A stretch of DNA of 64,000 nt. It comes from Verrucomicrobiota bacterium. Its GTDB lineage: Bacteria; Verrucomicrobiota; Verrucomicrobiia; Opitutales; Opitutaceae. Below, one piece after another: positions 35,624-45,061 of this stretch (its first letter is position 1; every line of letters starts with the position of its first letter). A program made the position numbers and the translations under genes. The stretch lies in contig VHCJ01000008.1 of the NCBI GenBank assembly GCA_016871755.1, positions 1 through 64,000 of the forward strand, written 5' to 3'. Under the pieces are notes generated by a model. It did not search any database, was not told the DNA's origin, and saw only the letters and a list, made by a program, of their open reading frames with translations.

Positions 35624-37370
35624 CGTTCAGGTCCGCCGGGTGCTCGATCGTAAGCTTGATCGGCACCTCGCGCTTCTCGCCCGGTTTCAGGTCGATCCGC
35701 CAGACGAGGATCCCATCGGGCTCGCGCATGACCTCCTTCGGCGCGGTGGCCGAGCCGATGTCGCGTTCGGCGGGGGTGATGACCTTGACCACGATCTTCT
35801 CGTCGCGGGACACCGGCGTCGGTTCGCGGAGCACGATGCGCTCGGCGGTCTTCTTGTTGTTGGTGAGCGTGACGACGTATTCGTGGGTGATCCGGCGACC
35901 GCTGTTGGTCAGACCCGTGTCCTCGGTGAAGCGCTTGACGATGCGGCGCTTGACGGCGATGCCGTCGTCGACGCCGAGCGAAAGCGCGAACGATTCGCCC
36001 GGCATGAGCGCACGCAGCGCGCCGGGGCCCGCGGAGGCCGCGCCCGGTGAGACGGCGCGCAGGGTGCTGGTGGCGATGAAGGTGTCACCGAGGAAGGCGT
36101 TGACCGGGCCGGCCAGCCACGGGAAGTCGCTGCGGTTGGTGCCGGAGGCGCTGAGGTAAGCGGCCTCGATCAGCTTCGGGGCGGTCTCGTAGCGCAGGTC
36201 GGCGGGGCAATTCAGCGTGGTGATGACGACCTTCTGGGTGCTGCGGTCGCTGGGCAGGGTGAGGGGAGCGTCGATGCGGAAGGTGGCGCTGGAAAGACCC
36301 GTCTCGACGGATGCCTCGGCGACGACGGCGTCGGACTCCGCGGCGGTTGCGCCGGCGGTTGCCGGAGCCGCCGCCTCTGGCAGGGCGTTCGCGCTGCGTC
36401 GCATGGCCTTGAATTCGCCGCTGCTGACGCTTTGGGCGAGGTAGCCCATCTGGACTGGCCGGAGCGGCTCGACGATCCACGGACTCAGAGCGGGTGCGCC
36501 GCCGCCGAGGCCGGGGCGGGCGGTGGAGAGCGTCAGGGCGACGCCGTTCCAGTCCTCGCCAGTGCCGTTGCGGAGGACGCCGTAGTAGGTGACGTCGATG
36601 GCGCGGGTCTCGGCGCGGAGGCGGGCATCGTAGGCCGGGCTCCAGGACGCGCCCGGGGTGGCGTAGGCGATGACAAGGTCGAGGGTGCCGGCGCGCGAGG
36701 CCGAGACGCGCACGGCGGCGGCCCTCTGGCTGCGGCGCGGCGGCATGCGGCCCTTGAGGTCATTGAGCTGGGCCTCGACGGCGGCGATCTTGGCGGCGAG
36801 GGCGGTGCGCTGCTGCTGGAGGGATTGCTGGTCGCCGGCGAGGCGCGAGAGATTCTCGGCCTGGAAGACGAGGAGGAGCTGCCATTCCTCGAGCGAAGGC
36901 CGGGCACCCGGGGAGTCCTTGGACGGCGGTGCGGTCAGGGCGTTTTCGATCCGCTGCAGCAGCGCGCGCTGCTGGTCGATCTGGCCGAGCCGGGCTTCCA
37001 GGGCGGCGTACTCGCGTTGCAGACCCGCGAGTTCCTCCTCCAGGGTGCGCAGGCGCGGGTCGGGTGATGCCTCGAGGAACGTGCGGCGGAGATTGACGTC
37101 GAGGATCGTCGCGGCGGCCGTGCCCCGGCCGGAGACTTGGAGGGACTCGTCGACGAGCGCGGCCGGCAGGCCGTCGATCACGAGTTCGGATTCGCCCGGC
37201 GGCAGCTCCACGCGGGCCTGCCGGGTGAGCACGGCGCGGTCCGGATAGACGGCAACGGCGGTGATGCGGGACGAGACGGGCACGGCGGCAGCGGTGCCGT
37301 GGGACGGCGCGAGGAGAGCGCCGACGATGAAGGCAAGCGTCAGCAGCGACGCGAGGAGACGGGAGGGCAT
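35607..37370 (-). CDS. MuiA-like protein (DUF4140/DUF4139)
   Basis: This 587-residue exported protein has a signal peptide (ending SHGTAAA), a DUF4140 domain (SSRITAVAVYPDRAVLTRQA, then a coiled coil at about 95-205 rich in Leu, Glu and Gln) and a DUF4139 domain to the end (YDARLRAETRAIDVTYYGVLRNGTGEDW, GEKREVPIKLTIEHP). The family is called mucoidy inhibitor A in Actinobacteria-related annotations, but its role is not established. It sits downstream of a ROK kinase on the same strand (87-base gap), and its end overlaps the convergent photolyase gene. Confidence 0.88.
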   Translation of the reverse strand: MPSRLLASLLTLAFIVGALLAPSHGTAAAVPVSSRITAVAVYPDRAVLTRQARVELPPGESELVIDGLPAALVDESLQVSGRGTAAATILDVNLRRTFLEASPDPRLRTLEEELAGLQREYAALEARLGQIDQQRALLQRIENALTAPPSKDSPGARPSLEEWQLLLVFQAENLSRLAGDQQSLQQQRTALAAKIAAVEAQLNDLKGRMPPRRSQRAAAVRVSASRAGTLDLVIAYATPGASWSPAYDARLRAETRAIDVTYYGVLRNGTGEDWNGVALTLSTARPGLGGGAPALSPWIVEPLRPVQMGYLAQSVSSGEFKAMRRSANALPEAAAPATAGATAAESDAVVAEASVETGLSSATFRIDAPLTLPSDRSTQKVVITTLNCPADLRYETAPKLIEAAYLSASGTNRSDFPWLAGPVNAFLGDTFIATSTLRAVSPGAASAGPGALRALMPGESFALSLGVDDGIAVKRRIVKRFTEDTGLTNSGRRITHEYVVTLTNNKKTAERIVLREPTPVSRDEKIVVKVITPAERDIGSATAPKEVMREPDGILVWRIDLKPGEKREVPIKLTIEHPADLNVTGLD

Positions 37371-37457
37371 GGGAGCAGCGGGGGTGGACCTTGCGAAGTG
37401 CGCGGGCAGGGAAGCGCGGCGGGTGGCGCGACCCGCCTCCCTGCTCCGGGAGAGCGG

Positions 37458-38507
37458 TCAGGCGCTCCGGAGCCGTTCCGTATAGAGGGAGACGAGGGCG
37501 GCGCCGATGGCCTGGGAGAGCTCGCCGAGCGTGGCGGGGACGATCTTGATGTGGGCGCGCTGCCCTGGGAACAGGTAGGGGCGCGCCGTCGAGCGGATGA
37601 GCCCGAGGTAGCGTTCGCGGAACTCCGGGGTGGTGGCCTCCGGGTCGATCAGGCCGCCACCGATGACGAAGAATTCGGGATCCAGCGCGACGGCGAGGGA
37701 GGCCACGTGCAGCCCGAGCGCCTTGGCCTGCAGGTCGAAGATCTCCAGCGCGAGCGGGTCGCCCTTCTGGGCGCGGGACCGCAGCGAGAGGACCTTCTCC
37801 TTCTCGGTGCCGGTCGCCGTGGCCAGTTCGTGACCGGGATGCCGCTTGAGCACGTCCGCCAGCAGCTGTGGCAGGCCGGAGATCGTCGTGTAGGCCTCGA
37901 TGCAGCCCCAGTCGCGACCGCACCCGCAGCGGTAGGCCGGAAGGCCGAGGAGGTGCACGGCGGCCGGCATGTGGCCCGCCTCCATCCCGGCGAAGTTGTC
38001 TCCGTCGAGCGGCAGCCCGTTCGGGTCGATGTACGCGCAGCCCAGTCCGGAGCCGGGCGCGAGCATGACCACGCCGGCCCTGCGCTCGCCGCGCACCCGG
38101 GCGGCCTCGGCGACGCCGCCGTAGTTGCCGTCGTTGCCCGCCACCAGCGGGATCGGGCGCCCCGCGCGCTCAGCGAGGGCGCGGCTGTACTCGGCGTGGA
38201 AATTCCAGCCGGCGAAGGCGGGCGGCAGGTTCGCCGAGCGATCCAGCACGCCGTAGCTCTGGTAAGGGCCGGGAATGGCCAGACCCACCCCGCGCACCTG
38301 GTCCCAGCTCAGACCGTTGTCCTTCAGGAATCCCTCGGCGCCCTCCACCCAGCCGCGGATCACCGCCGCGGTGCCCGCCGCCGAGTTCGTCGAGCTCTGA
38401 CGGAGCTGCGTCGAGATGAGGGAGCCGTCGGCGCGCACGCCGCCGGTCTTCGACGTCGTGGCGCCGCTGTCGGTGCCGATGTAGACGCCGGAAAGGGAGG
38501 AACTCAT
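37458..38507 (-). CDS. ROK-family sugar kinase
   Basis: This 349-residue kinase starts at the ATG at 38507, just before the phosphate-binding YIGTDSGATTSKTGG. The catalytic Asp lies in AGNDGNYGG, and the zinc-binding ROK motif is CGCGRDWGCIE preceded by GMEAGHM. No DNA-binding domain is present, so it is an enzyme, not a ROK repressor. It would phosphorylate glucose, N-acetylglucosamine, fructose or a similar sugar in the cytoplasm. It lies 79 bases downstream of the TonB receptor gene on the same strand, possibly in one operon. Confidence 0.9.
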   Translation of the reverse strand: MSSSLSGVYIGTDSGATTSKTGGVRADGSLISTQLRQSSTNSAAGTAAVIRGWVEGAEGFLKDNGLSWDQVRGVGLAIPGPYQSYGVLDRSANLPPAFAGWNFHAEYSRALAERAGRPIPLVAGNDGNYGGVAEAARVRGERRAGVVMLAPGSGLGCAYIDPNGLPLDGDNFAGMEAGHMPAAVHLLGLPAYRCGCGRDWGCIEAYTTISGLPQLLADVLKRHPGHELATATGTEKEKVLSLRSRAQKGDPLALEIFDLQAKALGLHVASLAVALDPEFFVIGGGLIDPEATTPEFRERYLGLIRSTARPYLFPGQRAHIKIVPATLGELSQAIGAALVSLYTERLRSA

Positions 38508-38586
38508 GGTGAGGGAATCTCGCGGAAGGCGAGGGCGGTCAGCGTGGTCCGGGGCAAGGGCTTCGTCAACGCGCCAACCGCCGCTT

Positions 38587-40851
38587 CTACCACTGCGAAC
38601 GCAGTCCAAGCCGGAAGCGGCGCGGGGCGTCGAGCGAGATCAGACCGTCGACCGTGCGACCGGTCTGGAGGGAGGATTGGGTCGCGTTCTCCACCGTGAT
38701 GAACCCCTCCAGCCAGCGCGCGAGGGATCGACTCCACTGGACATCGACCGAGGTCGCTGGTTCCAGCGGCAGCAGGTTCTCGTCGTCCTCGTACTGGACC
38801 GACGAGTGCCGGAGCCGGACATCCAGCGTCCCAAGGCGGGCGTCGCGCCACGTCATCCCCGCCGTGCCGACGAAGCGAGGCACCTGCGCGAGGCGCCGTC
38901 CCGCCAGGGCGGGCTGGGCGGCGGCCGTGCGGACGGTGGCATCGCTGAACAGGACGTCCACGCGCCCGGACCACCGGGGCGAGGGTGCCCACTGGAAGCC
39001 GGCCTCGAGGCCGTCGACCCGCACGGCTTCGAGGTTGCGCCGCTGCCGGCTGACCAGCGTCGGCGTGCGCGAGAGGGTGACGTTCGCCACCGCGTCGCGC
39101 AGGTCCTGGCGGAACGCGGTCACGGACATCCGCCCCGCGCCCAGCGGCAGGTCGAGGCCTGTCTCGAAGCCGGTCAGACGCTCCGGCGCGAGCAGCGGGT
39201 TGGCCTCGGTGTTGACGTTCCCGACGCGGAACGGCCGGTGGAATTCATTCAGCGTCGGCAGGCGGAAGGCCTGGTAGGCGGCGGCGCGGAGACGCGCGGG
39301 GGCGCTCTCCGGCGCACCGGCGGTGCTGACCGGGCGGGCGCCGCCGAGCGGGAGCGTGACTCCAATCCGTGGATTCAGGGACGTCCCGGAGCGGTCGGCG
39401 AAGCGATCGTCGCGCGTGGACGCGGCGGTCGCGGAGTCCCACTCACGTCGATGGCCATCGGTGTTGGCCCAGCGGTCGAGCCGCAGCGCGGCCGATGCAC
39501 GCAGACGTTCGCCGATGGTGCGTTCATGGCTGGCGAAGAGGCCGACGAAGCGTTGCGTGCCCCCGGCGAAACGGCGGCGGGTGAAGCGCGTTCCCGACCA
39601 GAGAAAGTCCTCGCGGGTTTCGCCGCGGACCACCCGGACATCCGCGCCGACGGCGGAGGAGGCGCGCGCCGCGCCGGGGTGGCGGAGCGCAACGGTGACA
39701 TTCGCGCCGCCGGCGTTGCTGGGCACCGCGAATTGATCATTCGCCGGGGTCTCGAGCCGCCGCGCCGCGTCGACTGAGGTGAACACGCTGCTGAACTCCT
39801 GCCGCTGGGCGTAGAGGTTGGCCGTCCACGCGAGCGCGGACGAGGGATGACCGGAAAGGGCGACCGAGGTGAACTGCTCGCTGGAGGCATTGCGCTGCAG
39901 GGTGGTCCCGTTGCCCCGGTCCTCGTCGAAGGCCCGCAGCGTGACGGCCAGAGCGACGGGCGTGGCGGAGCCCAGTCGCTGGCGCCACGTGCCCTGCAGC
40001 AGGCGCTGGCGGAGATCGAGGCGGCGATCGACGGTGCCGCGCTGCGCCGGCGCGAGCGTGAAGTCGCCGCGGGCGGTGAGCGCGGAGACACTGGTGTGGA
40101 TGACCGCCGTCTGGCCGACGGGGGTCCGCGCGTACGCCTCCCCCTCGACCGTGCCGGCGGAGCCGCCGGAGAGGCGGAGACGACCTGCGGATGCTGCGGC
40201 GGTCGCGCCCGAGTCTCCCTCCGCGGAGAACGTCGGTTCGGTGAAGAGTGCGATCGTGCCCCCGAGAGCCGCGTTGCCCCATTCGGCCGAGCCCCCGCCG
40301 CGCAGGATCTCCGCGCCGGCGAGCGCGAGGGTCGGCACCTTGCCCCAAGCGACCCAGCCACCGAACGGATCGTTGAGCGGCACGCCGTCGAGCAGCACGA
40401 GCGAACGGCTCGCGCCGCTTGGTCCCACGCCGCGCAGCGAAACGCCCTGCGCCGTGGGATTGGCGACGAGGCTGCCGCTCCGGCGGAAGAGACTGAAGGC
40501 GGGCGACTCGCGCAGCACTGCATCCACCGGGCGTCCCGGCGACGCCTGCAGGCGCGCCGGAGAGAAGAGGTCCACCGCGACGGCGAGCTCCGCGACCGGA
40601 ACGGGGGCCCGCGCGGCTGAGACGACCACCTGCGGCAGGGCCGTCACCGTCGCGGCTGCCGACCTGCCGTTACCCGACGCTGTTGCGGGCTCGACCGCCG
40701 GCTGCGCGTGGACGACCGCCGCCAGCGCGAGCAGAGCCAGCCCGGCGCGTCGGAGCGCGGCGCCGGCGGCCGCGGGGCGTCCGGACGGCGGGGCCGGGGG
40801 CGGGGAGGGCGTCGCGGCCGCTTTGCCGGACTCGGTTCGCACGATGCTCAC
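38587..40851 (-). CDS. TonB-dependent receptor (BtuB-like, no regulatory domain)
   Basis: This 754-residue outer-membrane receptor was started at the GTG at 40851 because it overlaps the stop of the upstream rsuA-like gene as GTGA. The frame stays open further up, but there it only reads antisense-free coding of rsuA. A long basic lead precedes the hydrophobic LALLALAAVVHAQ. The plug shows PQVVVSAARAPVP (TonB-box region), GVSLRGVGPSGASRSLVLLDG and EILRGGGSAEWGNAALGG; the barrel ends in LGLRSQW. Substrate unknown: candidates are a vitamin, siderophore, metal chelate or sugar. No cobalamin riboswitch is possible upstream because that DNA is coding. Confidence 0.9.
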   Translation of the reverse strand: MSIVRTESGKAAATPSPPPAPPSGRPAAAGAALRRAGLALLALAAVVHAQPAVEPATASGNGRSAAATVTALPQVVVSAARAPVPVAELAVAVDLFSPARLQASPGRPVDAVLRESPAFSLFRRSGSLVANPTAQGVSLRGVGPSGASRSLVLLDGVPLNDPFGGWVAWGKVPTLALAGAEILRGGGSAEWGNAALGGTIALFTEPTFSAEGDSGATAAASAGRLRLSGGSAGTVEGEAYARTPVGQTAVIHTSVSALTARGDFTLAPAQRGTVDRRLDLRQRLLQGTWRQRLGSATPVALAVTLRAFDEDRGNGTTLQRNASSEQFTSVALSGHPSSALAWTANLYAQRQEFSSVFTSVDAARRLETPANDQFAVPSNAGGANVTVALRHPGAARASSAVGADVRVVRGETREDFLWSGTRFTRRRFAGGTQRFVGLFASHERTIGERLRASAALRLDRWANTDGHRREWDSATAASTRDDRFADRSGTSLNPRIGVTLPLGGARPVSTAGAPESAPARLRAAAYQAFRLPTLNEFHRPFRVGNVNTEANPLLAPERLTGFETGLDLPLGAGRMSVTAFRQDLRDAVANVTLSRTPTLVSRQRRNLEAVRVDGLEAGFQWAPSPRWSGRVDVLFSDATVRTAAAQPALAGRRLAQVPRFVGTAGMTWRDARLGTLDVRLRHSSVQYEDDENLLPLEPATSVDVQWSRSLARWLEGFITVENATQSSLQTGRTVDGLISLDAPRRFRLGLRSQW

Positions 40852-41564
40852 GTCCGGGTGCTGGTTTCCGACCACGTATCCAATGGGAGGATACGCCACT
40901 GACCCGCCGTCAGGTCATCCAGTCCCCATGGACCGAAGCGGTCGCGGTGCAACGTCTGCACGGTCGCTCCGGCGGCGGCGGCGAACATGCGCCGGACCTG
41001 ATGATAGCGGCCCTCGGTGAGGGTGAGGAAGGCCTCGCGCGGCCCGAGCGCCTCGTAGCGCGCGGGGAGGCACGGAGCGTCCTCGCCCTCGAGGTGAAGC
41101 GTGCCCGCGGCGAATACCTCCCCAAGGCCCGGAGGAAGATCGCGGTCGACGGTGGCGCGGTAGCGCTTCTCGACGTGGTGGCGCGGGGAGGTCAGCCGAT
41201 GGACGAGGGCGGTCTGGTCGGTGAGGAGCAGCAGCCCGGAGGTGTCCTTGTCGAGGCGGCCGACGGACGTGATCCCCGGGTTGCGCTGCTGCCAGCGCGG
41301 CGGCAGCAGATCGTAGACGGACGGGCCCTCGCGGCGGTCGTGCGAGCAGACCAGCCCGAGTGGCTTGTGCAGCAGCAGGAGGAGCCCGTCCGGGTGATCG
41401 AGCGGCTCGCCGTCGATGCGAACGGTGGCGGCCTCGACCTTGAGGGCGGGCTGGGTCAGGCGTGCACCATCACCCCCCCGCACCCCGTGCGCGCGGAGGA
41501 AGTCACGGGCCTCGCGGCGCGAGCAGTAGCCGAGATTGGCCAGAAGCTGGTCGAGACGGCGCAT
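40848..41564 (-). CDS. RsuA-family ribosomal pseudouridine synthase
   Basis: This 238-residue enzyme isomerises a uridine in rRNA, probably the 16S site. It has an S4 RNA-binding domain (MRRLDQLLANLGYCSRREARDFL) and the catalytic domain with the key Asp in VGRLDKDTSGLLLLT, followed by KRYRATVD and LTEGRYHQVRRMF, all characteristic of RsuA/RluB/E/F. RsuA is favoured by length and the first domain, but RluE-like activity cannot be excluded. It is translationally coupled to the TonB receptor gene (GTGA), an unusual pairing. Confidence 0.9.
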   Translation of the reverse strand: MRRLDQLLANLGYCSRREARDFLRAHGVRGGDGARLTQPALKVEAATVRIDGEPLDHPDGLLLLLHKPLGLVCSHDRREGPSVYDLLPPRWQQRNPGITSVGRLDKDTSGLLLLTDQTALVHRLTSPRHHVEKRYRATVDRDLPPGLGEVFAAGTLHLEGEDAPCLPARYEALGPREAFLTLTEGRYHQVRRMFAAAAGATVQTLHRDRFGPWGLDDLTAGQWRILPLDTWSETSTRT

Positions 41565-41730
41565 GGACCAAGGGAGATCACGTCAGGGCGCGGGACGTGT
41601 CGAGCGAACTCGCCGGATGACCGGACGATCCGGCGACTGGTGCGGATGCTGGGTGCGAACCGACGTCACGTTGCGGGAACGGCGGCGGAATGGAGTTGAG
41701 CGAGTCATTGGGTAGCGTTGAAATGGAAAC

Positions 41731-42564
41731 ATGATCTCGCGAATCAAAGCCGGGATGCTGGCGTGGCTGGTCGGAGCAGGGTCGCTTGTGGCGCATGAGT
41801 TCTGGTTTGAACCTTCGAGCCACTTTGTCGTGACAGGCGGAACGATGCGTGTGGCACTCCGCTGCGGCATGGACTTTGCCGGGGACCCCCGGCCCTTGGA
41901 TACAACCCTGGTTTTGGCGGTCCGGCGGTACGACGCCCGGGGAACGATGGATTTGATGCCCCGGCTCGGGGAACCGCCGACTCCGGAAGCCCTGGCATTG
42001 GAAGCCCCGGTTGCGGGGACCGTGTTGCTCGCCCTCGACAGCGCCGCGAAGTCGCTGACTCTGCCGGGGGATCGATTCACGCACTATCTGCAGGAGGAGG
42101 GACTGGACGGCGTGATTGCGGCGCGGCGGGCGGCGGGCACGAGCGACGAGCCGGGCCGGGAGCGTTACCGCCGATGCATCAAGACGTTGATCCGGGTCGG
42201 AGAAGAAGCGGATCGAACGCTCGCGGTCAGAACGGGCCAGCGGTTGGAGATTGTGCCCTTGGTGGACCCGTTCGCGTTGAAAGTCGGCGACGCCCTCGGG
42301 ATCGAGGTGACGTTCGACGGGCAGCCCCTCGCGGGAGCGTTGGTTCGGGCCTGGCATCGGGGGCCGGGCGCGTCCCCGGATTCCACGGCGTCCGTCACCC
42401 GGCACGAAGTGCGGACGGATGCTGCCGGGCGCGCGGAAGTCCGCCTCGGCAAGACCGGCGAGTGGATGCTGAGCCTGGTGCACATGGTGCCCGTGACGGA
42501 CGATCCGGCGCACGACTGGGATAGTTACTGGGGCAATCTCACGTTCGCGCTGCCGACGCGCTGA
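41731..42564 (+). CDS. DUF4198 exported protein
   Basis: This 277-residue protein has a signal peptide ending GSLVA just before HEFWFEPSSHFVV, the typical start of DUF4198, an Ig-like periplasmic protein. The end reads VHMVPVTDDPAHDWDSYWGNLTF, also typical, with Asp, His and Trp that could bind metal. Relatives sit beside nickel or cobalt transport genes and TonB receptors. Here the TonB receptor at 38587-40851 is close but on the other strand. A role in metal handling is possible, not shown. Confidence 0.85.
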   Translation: MISRIKAGMLAWLVGAGSLVAHEFWFEPSSHFVVTGGTMRVALRCGMDFAGDPRPLDTTLVLAVRRYDARGTMDLMPRLGEPPTPEALALEAPVAGTVLLALDSAAKSLTLPGDRFTHYLQEEGLDGVIAARRAAGTSDEPGRERYRRCIKTLIRVGEEADRTLAVRTGQRLEIVPLVDPFALKVGDALGIEVTFDGQPLAGALVRAWHRGPGASPDSTASVTRHEVRTDAAGRAEVRLGKTGEWMLSLVHMVPVTDDPAHDWDSYWGNLTFALPTR

Positions 42565-42631
42565 GCCCCGGCGACCGGTGTTGGAAATGTCCGGCTAGAC
42601 TCCCGGCGGGGAGAGGAGCGAGACTGCGCGG

Positions 42632-43852
42632 GTGGATGCATCGTGGACCTTTTCGCTGCTTGCGGCGGGCCTGACCGGCCTGGCGGCGCTGACGTGGGCG
42701 CATCCGCCGACCCTGCCGGCTTGGAAGCTGGTGATCCTCGTCGGGGAATTTGGACACTTTCTTGCGGCGCTGAGTGGCGCGCTTGCGCTGGGGCTGCTGA
42801 CCACGGGTGACGCTTTGGGTTGGGAGCGCGGGATCCCACTGGCCCTGTTGCTGGTGGCGACCTTCCTTCTGCTGCGTCCCGCGTGGCTGGCGTGGCGGAT
42901 CTCGCTCCGGCTTCCGGCGCGTCTGCGCGACGTGTGGGGTGAGGCGGCGCTTCCGGCCCGCCGTCCCCTTTCGTGGGCTCGGCTCTTCTGGCCGCGACGT
43001 CGGCGGCGCGTGCCGGTGGAGACGCTGGCGGTGCCGCGTCCTGACGCTGCCGGTGCGACCGGCGGAGCCGCCGTGCTGCCGCTGGATTTCCACCGCGCGG
43101 TTGGGACGAGGCCCGGCGGGTGCGGCGCGGCACCCTGCATCGTCGTGATCCACGGCGGTGGCTGGGATGGGGGGGATCGGAGCCAGTTGGCCGCGGCGAA
43201 TCACCGCCTGGCGGCGCGCGGCTACGCGGTTGCCGCGATCAGCTACCGGCTCGCGCCGCAGCACTCGTGGCCGGCGGCGGCGGAGGACGTGGTCGCGGCC
43301 GTAGCGTTCCTGCGCTCGCGGGCGGCGGAACTCGGCATCGACCCGGATCGCGTCGTGCTGTTCGGGCGCAGTGCCGGCGGGCAGCTCGCCACCGCGGTGG
43401 GCTACCGCCCGGGCCAGCCCTTCATCCGCGGTGTCGTGGCGTATTACGCGCCGCACGACCTCCACTTCGCGTGGCGCAACACGCCCGCGGGAGGCATCCT
43501 CGACTTCTTCGCGCTCATGCGCCAGTTCCTCGGCGGCTCGCCGGATGAGGCGCCCCGCGCCTACAATGAGGCGAGCGCCTACCATGCGGTCAACCCGCAG
43601 GTCCCGCCTACCCTGCTCGTGCACGGCGGGAAAGATTCGCTCGTTTGGTTTCGTCAGAGCGAACGGCTCGCGCAGCGACTGGCGGAGGCGCGCGTGCCGC
43701 ACACCTACCTCGCGCTCCCGTGGGCGGTGCACGCGTTCGACTTCAACCCCGACGGCCCGGGCGGGCAGCTGGCCGACTATGCGATGGAGACGTTCCTCGC
43801 GGCGGTCACGGCCGGGGGTCGCGAGCGAGCGAGCGAGCGGGCAGCCCGCTAG
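42632..43852 (+). CDS. Membrane-anchored alpha/beta hydrolase (BD-FAE-like)
   Basis: This 406-residue protein carries three hydrophobic segments in the first 100 residues (about 8-25, 33-57, 67-90), then a basic linker (RPLSWARLFWPRRRRR) and a hydrolase domain. The domain shows VIHGGGWDGGDRS (oxyanion), GRSAGGQLA (nucleophile Ser near 250), LLVHGGKDSLVW (Asp) and WAVHAFDFN (His), so the triad looks complete. GTG at 42632 is preceded by a GAGAGGAG ribosome site. It resembles feruloyl/acetyl esterases fused to a membrane anchor. Its stop shares a CTAG with the convergent dehydrogenase gene. Confidence 0.86.
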   Translation: MDASWTFSLLAAGLTGLAALTWAHPPTLPAWKLVILVGEFGHFLAALSGALALGLLTTGDALGWERGIPLALLLVATFLLLRPAWLAWRISLRLPARLRDVWGEAALPARRPLSWARLFWPRRRRRVPVETLAVPRPDAAGATGGAAVLPLDFHRAVGTRPGGCGAAPCIVVIHGGGWDGGDRSQLAAANHRLAARGYAVAAISYRLAPQHSWPAAAEDVVAAVAFLRSRAAELGIDPDRVVLFGRSAGGQLATAVGYRPGQPFIRGVVAYYAPHDLHFAWRNTPAGGILDFFALMRQFLGGSPDEAPRAYNEASAYHAVNPQVPPTLLVHGGKDSLVWFRQSERLAQRLAEARVPHTYLALPWAVHAFDFNPDGPGGQLADYAMETFLAAVTAGGRERASERAAR

Positions 43853-44823
43853 GCCTCGCGCTGTGGGCAGCGCAGGACCGCGAGCAGGCCGGCGTCGCGT
43901 TGCGCGGAGAGCGCTTCGATCGAGCGGCCCCCGGCCTCCTCCAGCACGCCGGCGATGAGTCGCTCGCGCAGCTCGGGCGTGAGCTCCGGATTGCCGAGGT
44001 CCTTCCACCACGTGGTGAATGGGCCGGACAGGTGATGCATGAAGTGATGCATCCCGCCGGCCCCTCCGCCGAGGTGGAGGATGAGGTGTGGTCCCATCAG
44101 CGCCCACCGTGCGCCGGGTCCGGCCGTGACCGCGGCGTCGACGTCGGTGACGCTGGCCACGCCCTCCGCGACGAGATGGACCGCCTCGCGCCAGAGCGCG
44201 GCCTGCAGGCGGTTGGCCACGTGGCCCGGCACCTCGCGGTGGAGACGGATCGCGCGCTTGCCGAGCGAGGTGTAGAAAGCCATCGCGGCGTCGACCACCG
44301 CCGGTGAGGTGGCTTGGCCGCCGACCACCTCGACGAGCGGCAGGAGGTGCGGCGGGTTGAAGGGATGACCGATGACGCAGCGTTCCGGATGGGTGCATCC
44401 CTCCTGAAGGGCGCTCATCGTGAAGCCCGACGTGCTGGAGGCGATGATCGTGTCGGGGCGGGCTGCGGCGGTGACGGCCTGCAGCAGCGCCCGCTTGGCG
44501 GCGAGGACCTCGGGACCATTCTCCTGAATGAAGTCGGCACCGCGCACCGCGTCGGCGAGGTCCGCCGTGAAACGCAGGCGATCGCGGGAGGCGCCAGGCG
44601 TGAGTCCGAGCGTCTCAAGGGTGGGCCAGACGCGGTCGACGAAGGCCCGCAGCCGTTCCTCTGCGCCCGGGGCCGGATCGGTGGCCACGACATCGAAGCC
44701 ATGGGCCAGGAAGAAGGCGGCCCAGCTGGAGCCGATCAAGCCGGCGCCGACGATCGCCACGGTGCGGACCGGCGGCGCGCCGGGCGAGACGGATGCGGGT
44801 GCGGGCGAGGAGATCGAGGACAT
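43849..44823 (-). CDS. 3-hydroxyacyl-CoA dehydrogenase-family NAD enzyme
   Basis: This 324-residue oxidoreductase has an N-terminal Rossmann domain (VAIVGAGLIGSSWAAFF) and the conserved IASSTSGFTMS and GHPFNPPHLLPLVEVVGG of the hydroxyacyl-CoA dehydrogenase family, then the helical dimer domain. Members of this size and type include 3-hydroxybutyryl-CoA dehydrogenase, carnitine 3-dehydrogenase and gulonate 3-dehydrogenase (lambda-crystallin). The WALMGPHL segment favours the carnitine/gulonate branch, so the substrate may not be a CoA ester. It stands alone on the minus strand; its stop interlocks with the convergent esterase stop. Confidence 0.85.
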   Translation of the reverse strand: MSSISSPAPASVSPGAPPVRTVAIVGAGLIGSSWAAFFLAHGFDVVATDPAPGAEERLRAFVDRVWPTLETLGLTPGASRDRLRFTADLADAVRGADFIQENGPEVLAAKRALLQAVTAAARPDTIIASSTSGFTMSALQEGCTHPERCVIGHPFNPPHLLPLVEVVGGQATSPAVVDAAMAFYTSLGKRAIRLHREVPGHVANRLQAALWREAVHLVAEGVASVTDVDAAVTAGPGARWALMGPHLILHLGGGAGGMHHFMHHLSGPFTTWWKDLGNPELTPELRERLIAGVLEEAGGRSIEALSAQRDAGLLAVLRCPQREA

Positions 44824-45061
44824 GGGAGTAGTGAGGACCTGGGGAAGACGAAGCGGAGGATGAAACCGTGGGCGTGACGTGCAGGATGGGCGGGGCGATC
44901 GCGAGCGGGCGGTAAACGGGCGGCGAGCCTGGGTTGCGCGAGGATCGAGGAACGCGAGTAATCCCAGGAACGGGGAATCAAGGAACGGGGGGCGCGAGGA
45001 GCGGGGCGACGAAGGGCAGCGGGCGATTGCTCCCGGGAGGGATCGTCCTTAGTTCGATGAC

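Noticed and set aside
40852-40899. Upstream extension or cobalamin riboswitch before the TonB receptor
   Set aside because: The 48 bases upstream are the 3' end of the rsuA-like gene, and no B12-box-like conserved elements are visible.
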